Shown piece by piece: positions 46,938 to 55,775 of a DNA stretch of 64,000 nt. The notes beneath the pieces are model-generated. The model saw only the letters and a program-made list of their open reading frames with translations, was not told the origin of the DNA and did not search any database. How positions within the stretch are numbered: position 1 is the stretch's first letter; the number at the start of each line of letters is the position of its first letter. Source of the stretch: an uncultured Dysgonomonas sp. Its GTDB lineage: Bacteria > Bacteroidota > Bacteroidia > Bacteroidales > Dysgonomonadaceae. Where the stretch lies: the NCBI GenBank assembly GCA_900556485.1, contig USOX01000013.1, forward strand, positions 1-64,000. The letters are read 5' to 3'. The position numbers and the translations under genes are program-made.

Positions 46938-48020
46938 ATGAAACAAGAATTGAAGGTTTTGTTCTACCTGAAAAAGAACCATGTGAAAAAGAATAACCTC
47001 TGCCCGGTGATGGGACGTATACGTATTGGTAAATCCATGTCCCAATTCAGCCTGAAAATAGATGCTGATTCCCAGTTATGGGATACCAAAGCAGGGCGGA
47101 TGATCGGGAAAAGCAAATCAGCGCAGGAAAACAACCGTGCCATTAACCGTATCAGCCTGATTATCCATATCCGCTACAAAGAATTATGTAAAATTAGCTT
47201 GGTAGTTGATGCCAATGACCTGAAAAATGCCATTCAGGGCATAGCATCAACGCAAGAGACTGTCCTGGATTCATTCACAAAAATGAATGACGATATTGCC
47301 TTGCGTATAGGTAAAGATTATAGCCAGGCTGCCTATGGACAATACCTTCACGCCTATAAAGCCCTTGAAGGATTTATACGACAAAAACTCAAATTATACG
47401 ATATACCCTTTAAAGCATTAACTTATTCCCATATCGAAGACTATTATAATTATTTACGTGTAGACCGTAAATTCTCTATCGGTACAAGCGGCTCCTATTT
47501 GATTTATTTTCGTAAGATTGTCCGCAATGCAGTAAATGAAGGAATCTTATCCCGCGATCCATTTTACGGGTTTAATGCCGAAAAGGCAGATGTAATCCAT
47601 AAATCCCTGACAAAAGAAGAATTAGATAAGTTTATGTCATTTGGGCCTAAGAGTGAACGACAGAAAAAGGTCAAAGATATTTTTGTTTTCGGCGTTTTTA
47701 CAGGTCTTTCATACATCGATATGAAGAATCTGAATTGTGATGAAATTAAAATAATGGAGGATGGCAGTAGATGGATTGTCTCTAAGCGGCGAAAAACGGG
47801 TGTAGAATACCGGGTGCGCTTGCTGGATGTTTCTCTAGCCATTATTGAAAAATATAAAGGACAGGTTGCGGATGGAAAAGTTCTTGATGTTCCTGATAAG
47901 ATGGCAGTACACCGGGGACTTAATTCCATTGCGAAGAAATGCGGTATTGATAAGAAGCTCGGAATCCACGTAGCAAGACATAGTGAAAAATGTTATCCTT
48001 TAGCAATCAATAAATTATAG
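46938..48020 (+). pseudogene. Tyrosine recombinase (integrase), C-terminally truncated
   Basis: The 360 aa product has an arm-binding/SAM-like N-terminal part (about residues 1-100, with VLFYLKKNHVKKNNLCPVMGRI), a core-binding domain (about 110-200) and the start of the catalytic domain: VFTGLSYIDMKNLNCDEI, then SKRRKTGVEYRVRLLD and HVARHS. The frame then ends with EKCYPLAINKL, about 60-70 residues too early. The last box (the GH motif and the catalytic tyrosine) is missing, so it is inactive. As in IntDOT, the first catalytic Arg is replaced (TGLSYID). It marks the left side of an accessory region. Confidence 0.82.
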
Positions 48021-48267
48021 GTGATTTTTTTTTAATAGGTAACGGATAAGAAACCAGCTCGGTTATTTGATATGCTTAGTTACCACACTACATTAAAGAG
48101 CGACTTACTCGGGGATAAAGGTAAGGATTGTATCCAAAAGAACAAATAGATACCATAATATATTTCGAACTGGACACTAGATCCTTGCAAAAGTTGTTTA
48201 TATACTCCTGTTTTTCACTATGGGATAGAAAATACGTTCTGGGTGTACTTCTCGTGAAATTTTAAGT

Positions 48268-48363
48268 ATGGATGTAATTTGGTTAGTCGGCGGCGGTGAA
48301 CTTATTTTAATCCTGTTAGCAGCAGATTTAATAATAATTTATATGTCTATTGTTCTTGGTTGA
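48268..48363 (+). other. Small hydrophobic reading frame, doubtful TatA-like remnant
   Basis: A 31 aa frame (MDVIWLVGGGELILILLAAD, then a second hydrophobic part) has the GGxELILILL pattern at the N terminus of TatA proteins, but it lacks the following amphipathic helix and ends at TGA. This may be chance. Confidence 0.2.
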
Positions 48364-48594
48364 GGAATCTCTTTATTCCCTGAGCAGACAAGTAAATCTC
48401 AATGGAAACAGTCTCGAAATAGATTATACAAAAAATTATGTGTCTCGGGTAACTTATTAAAAAAAGTAGTAATTTCCAAAATAGGCAGCTTTGCGCAAAA
48501 AAAACTTATCTTTAAAATAGCTCCATCTTTTATTTCTTATTACCTTTGCACCCTCTTATGGAAAAAGGTATATCTTACAATTACAGACTAAAGG

Positions 48595-48636
48595 TTACTC
48601 CGCCTTGATTGATTAAACAATAATCAATCCTTTTTT
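48595..48636 (+). promoter_or_regulatory. Leader hairpin of the SulP gene, attenuator-like
   Basis: TTACTCCGCCTTGATTGATT (48595-48614) contains the 5' arm of an 8 bp stem (GATTGATT, 48607-48614) that pairs with AATCAATC (48622-48629) and is followed by CTTTTTT. The same 20 bp occurs in the leader of the DksA operon at 50490-50509. Confidence 0.55.
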
Positions 48637-48720
48637 AATTCCCCTAAAAATATCAAATTTCTATTTTTAATAAATAGACACGCTTTTATCAGAAGTGTCG
48701 CAAATATCGTGTGATTATAT

Positions 48721-50373
48721 ATGAACATATCATTATCAAAATTCTTAGGCTCATCGAAGCCTGTCAGTTACAAAACAGAAGTATTATCGGGCATAACAGT
48801 TTCACTAGCATTAGTTCCAGAAGCTATAGCCTTTGCTATGATAGCAGGTTTTTCCCCTTTAACAGGTTTATATGCAGCTTTCGTCATGGGCTTCGTAACA
48901 TCCATCTTGGGTGGTCGTCCAGGTATGATTTCGGGTGCGACAGGAGCAATTGCCGTTATATTCTTAGGGCTTATATTAGAACTTAAGAATATATTTCCCG
49001 AAATTGACAGCGAACAAATACTTCAATATGTGTTTGCTGTTGTTATCTTAGGGGGAAGCATCCAAATCTTGGCAGGGGTATTTAAACTCGGTAAGTTTAT
49101 CCGACTTGTTCCTCACCCTGTAATGTTTGGCTTCGTAAATGGGTTGGCTATAATCATATTTATGGCTCAATTTCCTTCTTTTACATCTATTGTGAGTAGC
49201 AATGAGGCTCTTTCATCATTCTTTTCGGGAACTACCTCAGGACTGAACAGTTCCTTGCTTAATCAAGGATTTATAGAATTAGGCACTATGTTGGGATTAG
49301 TGTTATTGACTATGGCTATTATATGGGGTTTACCTAAATTGACAAGAGCTGTTCCTTCTTCCTTAGTCGCTATTATAGTCGTTTCAGCTTTGGTTATAGG
49401 CTTTGGTATAAATACAACTACTGTTGCCGACACATTGGGTGCAGGTGAGAGTATCAAGGGTAGTTTTCCTCCTTTGTCTATTCCTCATATTCCACTCAAT
49501 TGGCAAACGTTGACAATTATATTTCCTTATGCAGCTATTTTAGCAGGAGTTGGATTAATCGAAAGTTTACTTACTCTTAACCTCATTGACGAAGTTACTG
49601 AATCACGAGGAAATGCGAATAAGGAGTGTATTGCTCAAGGAACAGCAAATATATTTTCAGGTTTTTTATCGGGTATGGGAGGCTGTGCTATGATAGGACA
49701 AAGTTTGATTAACACGGGCTCGGGAGCAAGAACTCGCTTGTCGGGAATCGTGGCTTCTGTCATGTTACTTGTTTTTATCATGTTCGGTTCGGGCATCATA
49801 GAAATGTTACCGATGGCAGCTTTGGTAGGATTGATGTTTATGGTTGCAATCGGCACGTTTGAATGGGCTAGTTTAAAAACTTTCAAAAAAATGCCGACTT
49901 CTGATGTTGTGGTTATGGTAGTGGTTACACTTGTTACTGTTATTACACATAATTTGGCTTTGGCTGTTTTGTTGGGAATTGTGTTTGCTGCTCTAGTTTA
50001 TTCTTGGGAAAATGCCAAGCGTATTCGTGCCAGAAAATCAATAGATGAAAATGGGGCTAAAGTATATGAAATATACGGTCCATTGTTCTTTGGTTCGGTG
50101 AAAGCCTTTTCTGAAAAGTTTGACCCTAGTGGCGACCCCGAAGAAATTGTTGTGGATTTCAAAGAAAGTCGTATTGCCGATATGTCTGCTATTGAAGCTG
50201 TAAATGTATTGACTGAACGCTATCGTAAGCAAGGAAAACGTGTAAGGCTTCGTTATTTGAGTGAAGACTGCAAACGTTTATTGGCTAATGCCGATGCCAT
50301 CATTGATGTCAATGTGATGGACGATCCTACTTACAAAGTGGTTACGGACAAGATAAGTGCTGTAGAGAGATAA
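48721..50373 (+). CDS. SulP family inorganic anion transporter with STAS domain
   Basis: The 550 aa protein has about ten to twelve membrane helices with the SulP signatures PEAIAFAMIAGFSPLTGLYAAFVMGFV, GGRPGMISGATGAIAV and FSGFLSGMGGCAMIGQSLINTGSGARTRLSG. The C-terminal STAS domain covers about residues 430-545 (VDFKESRIADMSAIEAVNVLTERYRKQGKRVRLRYL). It carries bicarbonate or sulfate into the cell, usually with sodium; BicA-like bicarbonate uptake is as likely as sulfate. It stands in the accessory region, 126 bp after a hairpin leader, and ends at a strong terminator. Confidence 0.92.
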   Translation: MNISLSKFLGSSKPVSYKTEVLSGITVSLALVPEAIAFAMIAGFSPLTGLYAAFVMGFVTSILGGRPGMISGATGAIAVIFLGLILELKNIFPEIDSEQILQYVFAVVILGGSIQILAGVFKLGKFIRLVPHPVMFGFVNGLAIIIFMAQFPSFTSIVSSNEALSSFFSGTTSGLNSSLLNQGFIELGTMLGLVLLTMAIIWGLPKLTRAVPSSLVAIIVVSALVIGFGINTTTVADTLGAGESIKGSFPPLSIPHIPLNWQTLTIIFPYAAILAGVGLIESLLTLNLIDEVTESRGNANKECIAQGTANIFSGFLSGMGGCAMIGQSLINTGSGARTRLSGIVASVMLLVFIMFGSGIIEMLPMAALVGLMFMVAIGTFEWASLKTFKKMPTSDVVVMVVVTLVTVITHNLALAVLLGIVFAALVYSWENAKRIRARKSIDENGAKVYEIYGPLFFGSVKAFSEKFDPSGDPEEIVVDFKESRIADMSAIEAVNVLTERYRKQGKRVRLRYLSEDCKRLLANADAIIDVNVMDDPTYKVVTDKISAVER

Positions 50374-50400
50374 ATAAGTATTTTATTAATATAATTCAAA

Positions 50401-50441
50401 AATATAGTAAGAAAACGCACCTGTTTTCTTACTATATTATT
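50401..50441 (+). terminator. Terminator of the SulP gene
   Basis: A 16 bp perfect stem (AATATAGTAAGAAAAC at 50401-50416 with 50423-50438) has a 6 nt loop. The T-rich tail is interrupted. Confidence 0.8.
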
Positions 50442-50467
50442 ATCTTTGTTAGCATATGGTATTCAAT

Positions 50468-50636
50468 AAACCTACATACAGTTCTACACTTACTCCGCCT
50501 TGATTGATTTACTTCAATCGACATTTTTTCATTTTTCACAATCAATAATAATGTTCTTCACTCCTTGCTATAAACGAGGGGTACTTTTATCCATCGTCTA
50601 AACAGCAGTTGGGGGAGTGTAGAATGTATGTGGTTT
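50468..50636 (+). promoter_or_regulatory. Structured leader of the DksA-HelD operon
   Basis: An imperfect inverted repeat joins 50468-50490 (AAACCTACATACAGTTCTACACT) with 50616-50636 (AGTGTAGAATGTATGTGGTTT): 21 pairs with three unpaired bases on the left arm. Inside lies the shared TTACTCCGCCTTGATTGATT (50490-50509) with a 6 bp stem (GATTGA at 50502-50507 with TCAATC at 50514-50519), then ACATTTTTT. The right arm ends 23 bp before the first gene. It could be an attenuated RNA leader or a small MITE. Confidence 0.5.
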
Positions 50637-50659
50637 AATCACCTGATACTTTTACAAGC

Positions 50660-50983
50660 ATGGATAAGATAGATATAAAACAAAAAATTCAAGAGGAAAT
50701 ATCCAAAACAGAACAATTGGTAACAGAATATAAAGAGAATACAAAACCAGTTGCTCCCGATGTATCTATTGGTCGTATCTCCAGAATGGATGCGATCAAT
50801 AATAAAAGTGTCGCAGAAGCCGCTCTACGTCAGGCAGAGCAAAAACTGACCCGACTAAAATATGTTTTGTCTATTGCTGATACTTCGGATTTTGGGAAAT
50901 GTACCCGATGTGGTGGCATGATTCCGTTGGGAAGGGTATTGGTCAGACCCGAAAGTACACTATGTGTTAATTGTGCAAGATAA
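50660..50983 (+). CDS. TraR/DksA-type C4 zinc-finger protein
   Basis: The 107 aa protein has a long helical N-terminal half (KQKIQEEISKTEQLVTEY, then AAEAALRQAEQKLTRLKYVL) that can form the coiled coil of DksA-like factors, with PVAPDVSIGRISRMDAINNK at its tip. A C4 zinc finger follows (Cys81, Cys84, Cys102, Cys105: CTRCGGMIP, then LCVNC). DksA/TraR proteins enter the secondary channel of RNA polymerase and change promoter response to ppGpp. The tip lacks the DxxDxA of enteric DksA, so the effect is uncertain. It heads an operon; the next gene starts 10 bp after the stop. Confidence 0.85.
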   Translation: MDKIDIKQKIQEEISKTEQLVTEYKENTKPVAPDVSIGRISRMDAINNKSVAEAALRQAEQKLTRLKYVLSIADTSDFGKCTRCGGMIPLGRVLVRPESTLCVNCAR

Positions 50984-50993
50984 TTTTTTAGAT

Positions 50994-51629
50994 ATGGAAA
51001 TATTATGCCCATTGTGCGAAGGCACAACAGATACTCTATATTCTGAAATTGCAGACAGAAAATACTACAAATGTCCATTGTGTGACGGAGTATTTATGGG
51101 AAGTGACTTTCTACCCAATAGAACTGAAGAGATAGACAGATACATGGAACACAATAATGATGTTTACGATGAGAGATATAGAAATTTTGTGAACCCAATA
51201 GTAGACGCTATTCTTAGGGATTTTCCTAAAAATAGTAAAGGCTTGGATTTCGGAGCCGGCACAGGCCCGGTGATTAGCCAGATACTCAGAGAGCAAGGAT
51301 ATGAGATCGTGCAATACGATCCATTCTTTCACCCTTATGAATCTCTGTTTAATCAAGAATATGATTATATAGTAGCGTGTGAGGTGATTGAACATTTTCA
51401 CTATCCTGCGAGTGAGTTTTCTATGCTAAGAGATTCTTTAAAAGCAAATGGTAAACTTTATTGCAAAACATCTGTTCTTCAGCCCGATCAGAATTTTGAA
51501 TCATGGTATTACAAGGATGACCCGACACACGTTTTCTTTTATTCATTTAAAACATTGGAAAGAATAAAAAAGGTCTTTGATTTTAAGAAATTAATAGTAA
51601 AAGAAAATCTGATAATTTTCAGCATATAA
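50994..51629 (+). CDS. SAM-dependent methyltransferase with N-terminal zinc ribbon
   Basis: The protein of about 211 aa starts at ATG 50994 with CPLCEGTTD and CPLCDGVF (Cys5, Cys8, Cys27, Cys30), a zinc ribbon. The class I fold follows: the SAM-binding GLDFGAGTGPVISQIL, the acidic strand end IVQYDPF, and ACEVIEHFHYPASEFSMLRDSLKANGKLYCKTS. Proteins of this layout methylate small molecules or tRNA-like substrates; the target is unknown. It is the second gene of the operon. Confidence 0.85.
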   Translation: MEILCPLCEGTTDTLYSEIADRKYYKCPLCDGVFMGSDFLPNRTEEIDRYMEHNNDVYDERYRNFVNPIVDAILRDFPKNSKGLDFGAGTGPVISQILREQGYEIVQYDPFFHPYESLFNQEYDYIVACEVIEHFHYPASEFSMLRDSLKANGKLYCKTSVLQPDQNFESWYYKDDPTHVFFYSFKTLERIKKVFDFKKLIVKENLIIFSI

Positions 51630-51647
51630 ATATTTATAAAATAATTA

Positions 51648-52850
51648 ATGTATACTTGGGGCAAATTTATAAAAAACAATAAGTTATTATTATCCTACGG
51701 ATTCTTTTTCAACTTTTTCTCTTCATTCGGACAAACATTTTTCATTTCCTTATTTGTCCCATATTGGATAGCAGATATACATATATCCAAGAGTGAATTT
51801 GGAACTATGTACGGATTGATATCCGTAGCTTCGGCTCTTACACTGCCATTGATTGGAAGGTACATAGACTTCATACCCCTTCGTAAATTTAGCATAATTA
51901 TCTTTATCGGATTGATAATTTCGGTTTTTATCCTTTCAGGGGCAAATTCTTTTCTTTTTTTGCTTGGAGGATTATTCTTAGTTAGACTTTTGGGGCAGGG
52001 ATTAATGACTCATACATCATCAACAAGTATAGCAAAGCTATTCGATAAGAATAGAGGGAAAGCATTAGGATTTACTTCCTTAGGTCATCCTTTTGCACAG
52101 TTTATTTTGCCGTTGCTATTTGCATTTTCTTGCACCCTAGTTGATTGGCGTATTTCTTTGATTTTATTAGCAGTTTTATCACTTGCTATCATGTTACCAT
52201 TGATAGCACGTATTCCCAACGAAAAAGCGGATAAAGAACTTAAAACGAGTAGATCAAAAAAAATAGGCATGAGAGATGGCAGCCATTTCTTGTTAACCTC
52301 GAAATTTTGGTTGATAGCTCTTAATATATTTGTGATGCCTTTTCTTGGTACAGCTATTATACTTTATCAGTATACAATAGCTGAAAGTCGGTTTTGGGAT
52401 AGTTCATGGGTTGTATTTTCATTCTCTTTCTATGCCATATTTAGTGGATTCTCATTATTTTTTTCAGGGGCTCTAATTGACCGTTTCTCTGGAATACGTT
52501 TGTTTGCATATTACCTATTACCTGCCTTGGTGGGTTTTATCGCAATGCTAATCTTTAATGACAAATGGATATTCCCAGTGTTTTATGCACTTTTAGGTAT
52601 CTCTTCTGGCTTGGGTAGTACAATAAAAACGGCAGTGCAGGCTGAAATCTATGGAACAGGGCGATTAGGTGAAGTACGAAGCTATCTATCTACTATTTTA
52701 GTTCTCGGAACTGCTGCTGGCCCTCCTGTTTTTGGATATTTGTTGGACATCGATGCGCCTATGAATTATATTATGTCAGGGGCAGCAATATTAATTTTTG
52801 TGATATTTATAACAAGTTTATTATTAAATAACAAACCAAATCATGGATGA
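51648..52850 (+). CDS. Major facilitator superfamily transporter
   Basis: The 400 aa protein has twelve predicted membrane helices. It shows the MFS loop pattern [18 protein letters not shown] between helices 2 and 3 and [27 protein letters not shown] in the second half, typical of oxalate/formate or multidrug MFS members. The substrate is not readable. It starts 18 bp after the methyltransferase and its end overlaps the prfC start by 8 bp, so it is translationally coupled inside the operon. It could export the product or target antibiotic of the cluster; this is inference. Confidence 0.87.
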   Translation: MYTWGKFIKNNKLLLSYGFFFNFFSSFGQTFFISLFVPYWIADIHISKSEFGTMYGLISVASALTLPLIGRYIDFIPLRKFSIIIFIGLIISVFILSGANSFLFLLGGLFLVRLLGQGLMTHTSSTSIAKLFDKNRGKALGFTSLGHPFAQFILPLLFAFSCTLVDWRISLILLAVLSLAIMLPLIARIPNEKADKELKTSRSKKIGMRDGSHFLLTSKFWLIALNIFVMPFLGTAIILYQYTIAESRFWDSSWVVFSFSFYAIFSGFSLFFSGALIDRFSGIRLFAYYLLPALVGFIAMLIFNDKWIFPVFYALLGISSGLGSTIKTAVQAEIYGTGRLGEVRSYLSTILVLGTAAGPPVFGYLLDIDAPMNYIMSGAAILIFVIFITSLLLNNKPNHG

Positions 52851-54408
52851 AATTAAGAGAAGGAGAACCTTCGCTATTATAGCACATCCCGATGCAGGGA
52901 AAACAACACTTACTGAGAAATTCTTACTTTTTGGTGGACAAATACATGTTGCGGGAGCTGTTAAAAACAACAAAATAAAGAGGACTGCTACATCAGACTG
53001 GATGGAAATAGAGAAGCAACGTGGTATCTCCGTAACGACTTCTGTCATGGAGTTTGATTATAAAAACTATAAAGTAAATATATTAGATACTCCCGGTCAT
53101 CAAGATTTTGCAGAAGATACATATCGGACATTAACAGCAGTAGACAGCGTTATTGTTGTGGTAGATAGCGTTAAAGGGGTGGAGCTACAAACTCGGAAGC
53201 TGATGGATGTGTGCCGTATGAGAAATACACCTGTCATTATCTTTGTCAATAAGGTGGATAGGGAAGGGAAAGATCCTTTTGATCTTATTGACGAGCTTGA
53301 AAAAGAACTAAAGATAAATGTAAAACCATTAAGTTGGCCAATAGAACAAGGTTATAGATTTAAAGGGGTTTTCAATATCTATGAGGATAAATTGGATTTG
53401 TACTCTCCTAGTAAGTCCGTTATAACGGAAAAAATTTCAATAGATGTAAATAGTATAGACTTGGATAACAAAATCGGAGCACATGAGGCAAAAAAGCTAC
53501 GTGCAGATTTAGAATTAATAAATGAAGTGTACTCTCCTTTTTGTGATGATGATTATTTAAATGGAGATATTGCTCCAGTATTTTTTGGATCGGCCTTAAA
53601 TAATTTTGGAGTGCAAGAACTTCTCGACTGTTTAGTTAAGATAGCTCCTAGTCCACGCCCAATTAAGGCTGAAGAAAGAGTCGTTTTGCCTGAAGAAGAG
53701 AAATTCTCAGGTTTCATCTTTAAGATAATGGCAAATATAGACCCTAAACATCGTTCTAATGTTGCTTTTTGTAAAATATGCTCCGGGAAATTCGTACGGA
53801 ATGCCCCTTATTATCATGTACAACAAAATAAAACTATGCGATTTTCTTCTCCTACACAGTTTATGGCTCAAAAGAAAAGTACTATAGATGAAGCCTACCC
53901 AGGAGATATAATCGGACTTCCCAATACCGGAGATTTAAGGATAGGTGATACGCTAACCGAAGGTGAAAAACTACATTTCAAAGGTTTACCAAGCTTTTCT
54001 CCGGAAATGTTTAAATACATAGAAAATGCTGACCCTATGAAAATAAAACAACTGCAAAAAGGCATTGATCAACTTATCGGTGAAGGTGTTGCTCAGCTAT
54101 TTATACATCAAAACAATGGACGAAAAATAATTGGAACAGTGGGACAGTTACAATTTGAAGTTATAGAATATCGCTTATTGCATGAATATCAGGCTTCTTG
54201 TCGTTGGGAGCCAATAAGTTTGTATAAAGCCTGTTGGATAGAAAGTGATAACAGGGATGAACTCGAAAGTTTTAAGAAAAGAAAAGTGCGATATTTAGCA
54301 AAAGATAAAGATGGCAGAGATGTGTTTCTTGCCGAAAGTAGGTATGTGCTCGATATAGCACAAAATGATTATAAGAATATAAAATTTCATTTTACAAGCG
54401 AATTGTAA
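52843..54408 (+). CDS. prfC: Peptide chain release factor 3 (RF3)
   Basis: The 521 aa GTPase has the P loop [13 protein letters not shown] (residues 14-26), the switch region [37 protein letters not shown], and the RF3-specific domains ([84 protein letters not shown]). It removes RF1 and RF2 from the ribosome after peptide release. This copy sits in an accessory operon, so it may be either the only prfC of the genome or a second copy; a genome-wide search would tell. It overlaps the MFS gene by 8 bp and lies 17 bp before the KamA-like gene. Confidence 0.95.
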   Translation: MDEIKRRRTFAIIAHPDAGKTTLTEKFLLFGGQIHVAGAVKNNKIKRTATSDWMEIEKQRGISVTTSVMEFDYKNYKVNILDTPGHQDFAEDTYRTLTAVDSVIVVVDSVKGVELQTRKLMDVCRMRNTPVIIFVNKVDREGKDPFDLIDELEKELKINVKPLSWPIEQGYRFKGVFNIYEDKLDLYSPSKSVITEKISIDVNSIDLDNKIGAHEAKKLRADLELINEVYSPFCDDDYLNGDIAPVFFGSALNNFGVQELLDCLVKIAPSPRPIKAEERVVLPEEEKFSGFIFKIMANIDPKHRSNVAFCKICSGKFVRNAPYYHVQQNKTMRFSSPTQFMAQKKSTIDEAYPGDIIGLPNTGDLRIGDTLTEGEKLHFKGLPSFSPEMFKYIENADPMKIKQLQKGIDQLIGEGVAQLFIHQNNGRKIIGTVGQLQFEVIEYRLLHEYQASCRWEPISLYKACWIESDNRDELESFKKRKVRYLAKDKDGRDVFLAESRYVLDIAQNDYKNIKFHFTSEL

Positions 54409-54425
54409 TACTTAAAGAATAATAT

Positions 54426-55751
54426 ATGATAAAACAAATTAAGTTTTATACTTTACAAAATTTCCGCACAATTCCACAGATGGAATCAGTGAGTGAAGAG
54501 ATAAAGAGAGAGATTGAGGTTGTAGGAAGAGTTCTTCCTTTCAAGACGAATAATTATGTTGTAGACGAACTTATTGATTGGAAAAAGCCAGATACCGATC
54601 CGATATTCACATTGAATTTTCCTCGCAAAGATATGCTTTCACGGAAGCATTACAATACTATTGCCGCATTGATTGAATGTAATGCGGATAAAACAGCGAT
54701 TGACAGCGCAATAGAAAAAATACGCCTTTCTTTGAATCCTAATCCTGCGGGACAAGAGCATAATGTTCCATATTTGGGCGAAATAAAGCTAAAAGGTATT
54801 CAACATAAATATCCTGAAACAGTTCTATTCTTCCCCAGTCAGGGACAGACTTGTCATGCCTATTGTACATTCTGTTTCCGCTGGCCACAGTTCTCAGGAA
54901 TGAGCGGATTAAAATTCGCCATGAAAGAAGCAGATTTGCTTTTGAAATATCTGAAGCAGAAAAAAGGGGTAACCGATGTCCTATTTACAGGAGGCGACCC
55001 TATGGTAATGAGTGCATCTGTTCTCGAAAGCTATATCTTACCTCTTCTTGAACCAGAATACGACCACATTCACAGCATCCGTATAGGTAGTAAGTCATTA
55101 TCATACTGGCCATATAGGTATTTGACGGATGAAGATAGTGATCGAATAATTGAGTTGTTCGAAAAAATTGTATCGTCAGGTAAAAGTCTTTCCTTTCAAG
55201 CACACTTCAATCATCCAAAGGAACTATTGACAGATGCCGTTCAGCAGGCAATTAAGCGTATCAAGCAAACAGGAGCACAAATACGCACACAATCACCGTT
55301 GCTCCGCAATATAAACGACAAACCTGAATTATGGGCGCAAATGTGGCGTAAACAGGTCGATTTGGGTTGTATACCATATTATACGTTTATAGCACGCGAT
55401 ACAGGTTCTAAAGAATACTTCGAAGTGCCTTTGGAAAAATGCTGGAATATATTTAGAAGAGCATACAGGCAGGTTAGCGGTCTTTGTCGCACGGTACGGG
55501 GCCCCAGTATGAGCGACCATGCGGGGAAAATTCATCTATTGGGAGTTTCAGAAGTTAAAGGCGAAAAAGTTTTTGTATTGCGTTTTTTACAAGGGCGTAA
55601 TCCCAAGTGGGTAGATATTCCTTTTTTTGCCGAATACGATCCGAAAGCTACATGGTTCGATCAACTGAAACCTGCTTTTGGAGAAGAAAAATTCTTTTTT
55701 GAAGCAGAACGAGGGAAAATATCCGAAACTAAGCCGTTTTTATTTGAATAA
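54426..55751 (+). CDS. KamA-family radical SAM protein (lysine 2,3-aminomutase-like)
   Basis: The 441 aa protein has the radical SAM cluster Cys143-x3-Cys147-x2-Cys150 (CHAYCTFCFRWPQF), then LFTGGDPMVMS (GGDP) and the later SFQAHFNHPKE, as in lysine 2,3-aminomutases. I do not see the PGGGGK segment that holds pyridoxal phosphate in classic KamA, and the C-terminal part is different (SMSDHAGKIHLLGVSEVKGEKVFVLRFLQGRNPKWVDIP), so it may lack that cofactor or bind it elsewhere. The EpmB relative modifies elongation factor P, which makes its place beside RF3 notable. The reaction is unknown. Confidence 0.85.
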   Translation: MIKQIKFYTLQNFRTIPQMESVSEEIKREIEVVGRVLPFKTNNYVVDELIDWKKPDTDPIFTLNFPRKDMLSRKHYNTIAALIECNADKTAIDSAIEKIRLSLNPNPAGQEHNVPYLGEIKLKGIQHKYPETVLFFPSQGQTCHAYCTFCFRWPQFSGMSGLKFAMKEADLLLKYLKQKKGVTDVLFTGGDPMVMSASVLESYILPLLEPEYDHIHSIRIGSKSLSYWPYRYLTDEDSDRIIELFEKIVSSGKSLSFQAHFNHPKELLTDAVQQAIKRIKQTGAQIRTQSPLLRNINDKPELWAQMWRKQVDLGCIPYYTFIARDTGSKEYFEVPLEKCWNIFRRAYRQVSGLCRTVRGPSMSDHAGKIHLLGVSEVKGEKVFVLRFLQGRNPKWVDIPFFAEYDPKATWFDQLKPAFGEEKFFFEAERGKISETKPFLFE

Positions 55752-55775
55752 TTCATCTCTTACATCGAAAAGAAA

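Larger units (their letters stand above)
48021..48720. other. Decayed DNA between the integrase and the SulP gene
   Basis: This 700 bp has no convincing gene. Short frames occur at 48072-48152 and 48268-48363; the latter encodes MDVIWLVGGGELILILLAAD and stops, which weakly recalls the start of TatA. The end holds the SulP leader (48595-48636). The decay fits a collapsed mobile element. Confidence 0.45.

Noticed and set aside
48072..48152. A small frame after the truncated integrase
   Set aside because: It is short, has no family resemblance and lies in decayed DNA.
50468..50636. An insertion sequence at the operon leader
   Set aside because: The inverted arms enclose only about 125 bp with no transposase and no clear target duplication, so it is at most a MITE; I list it as a leader.
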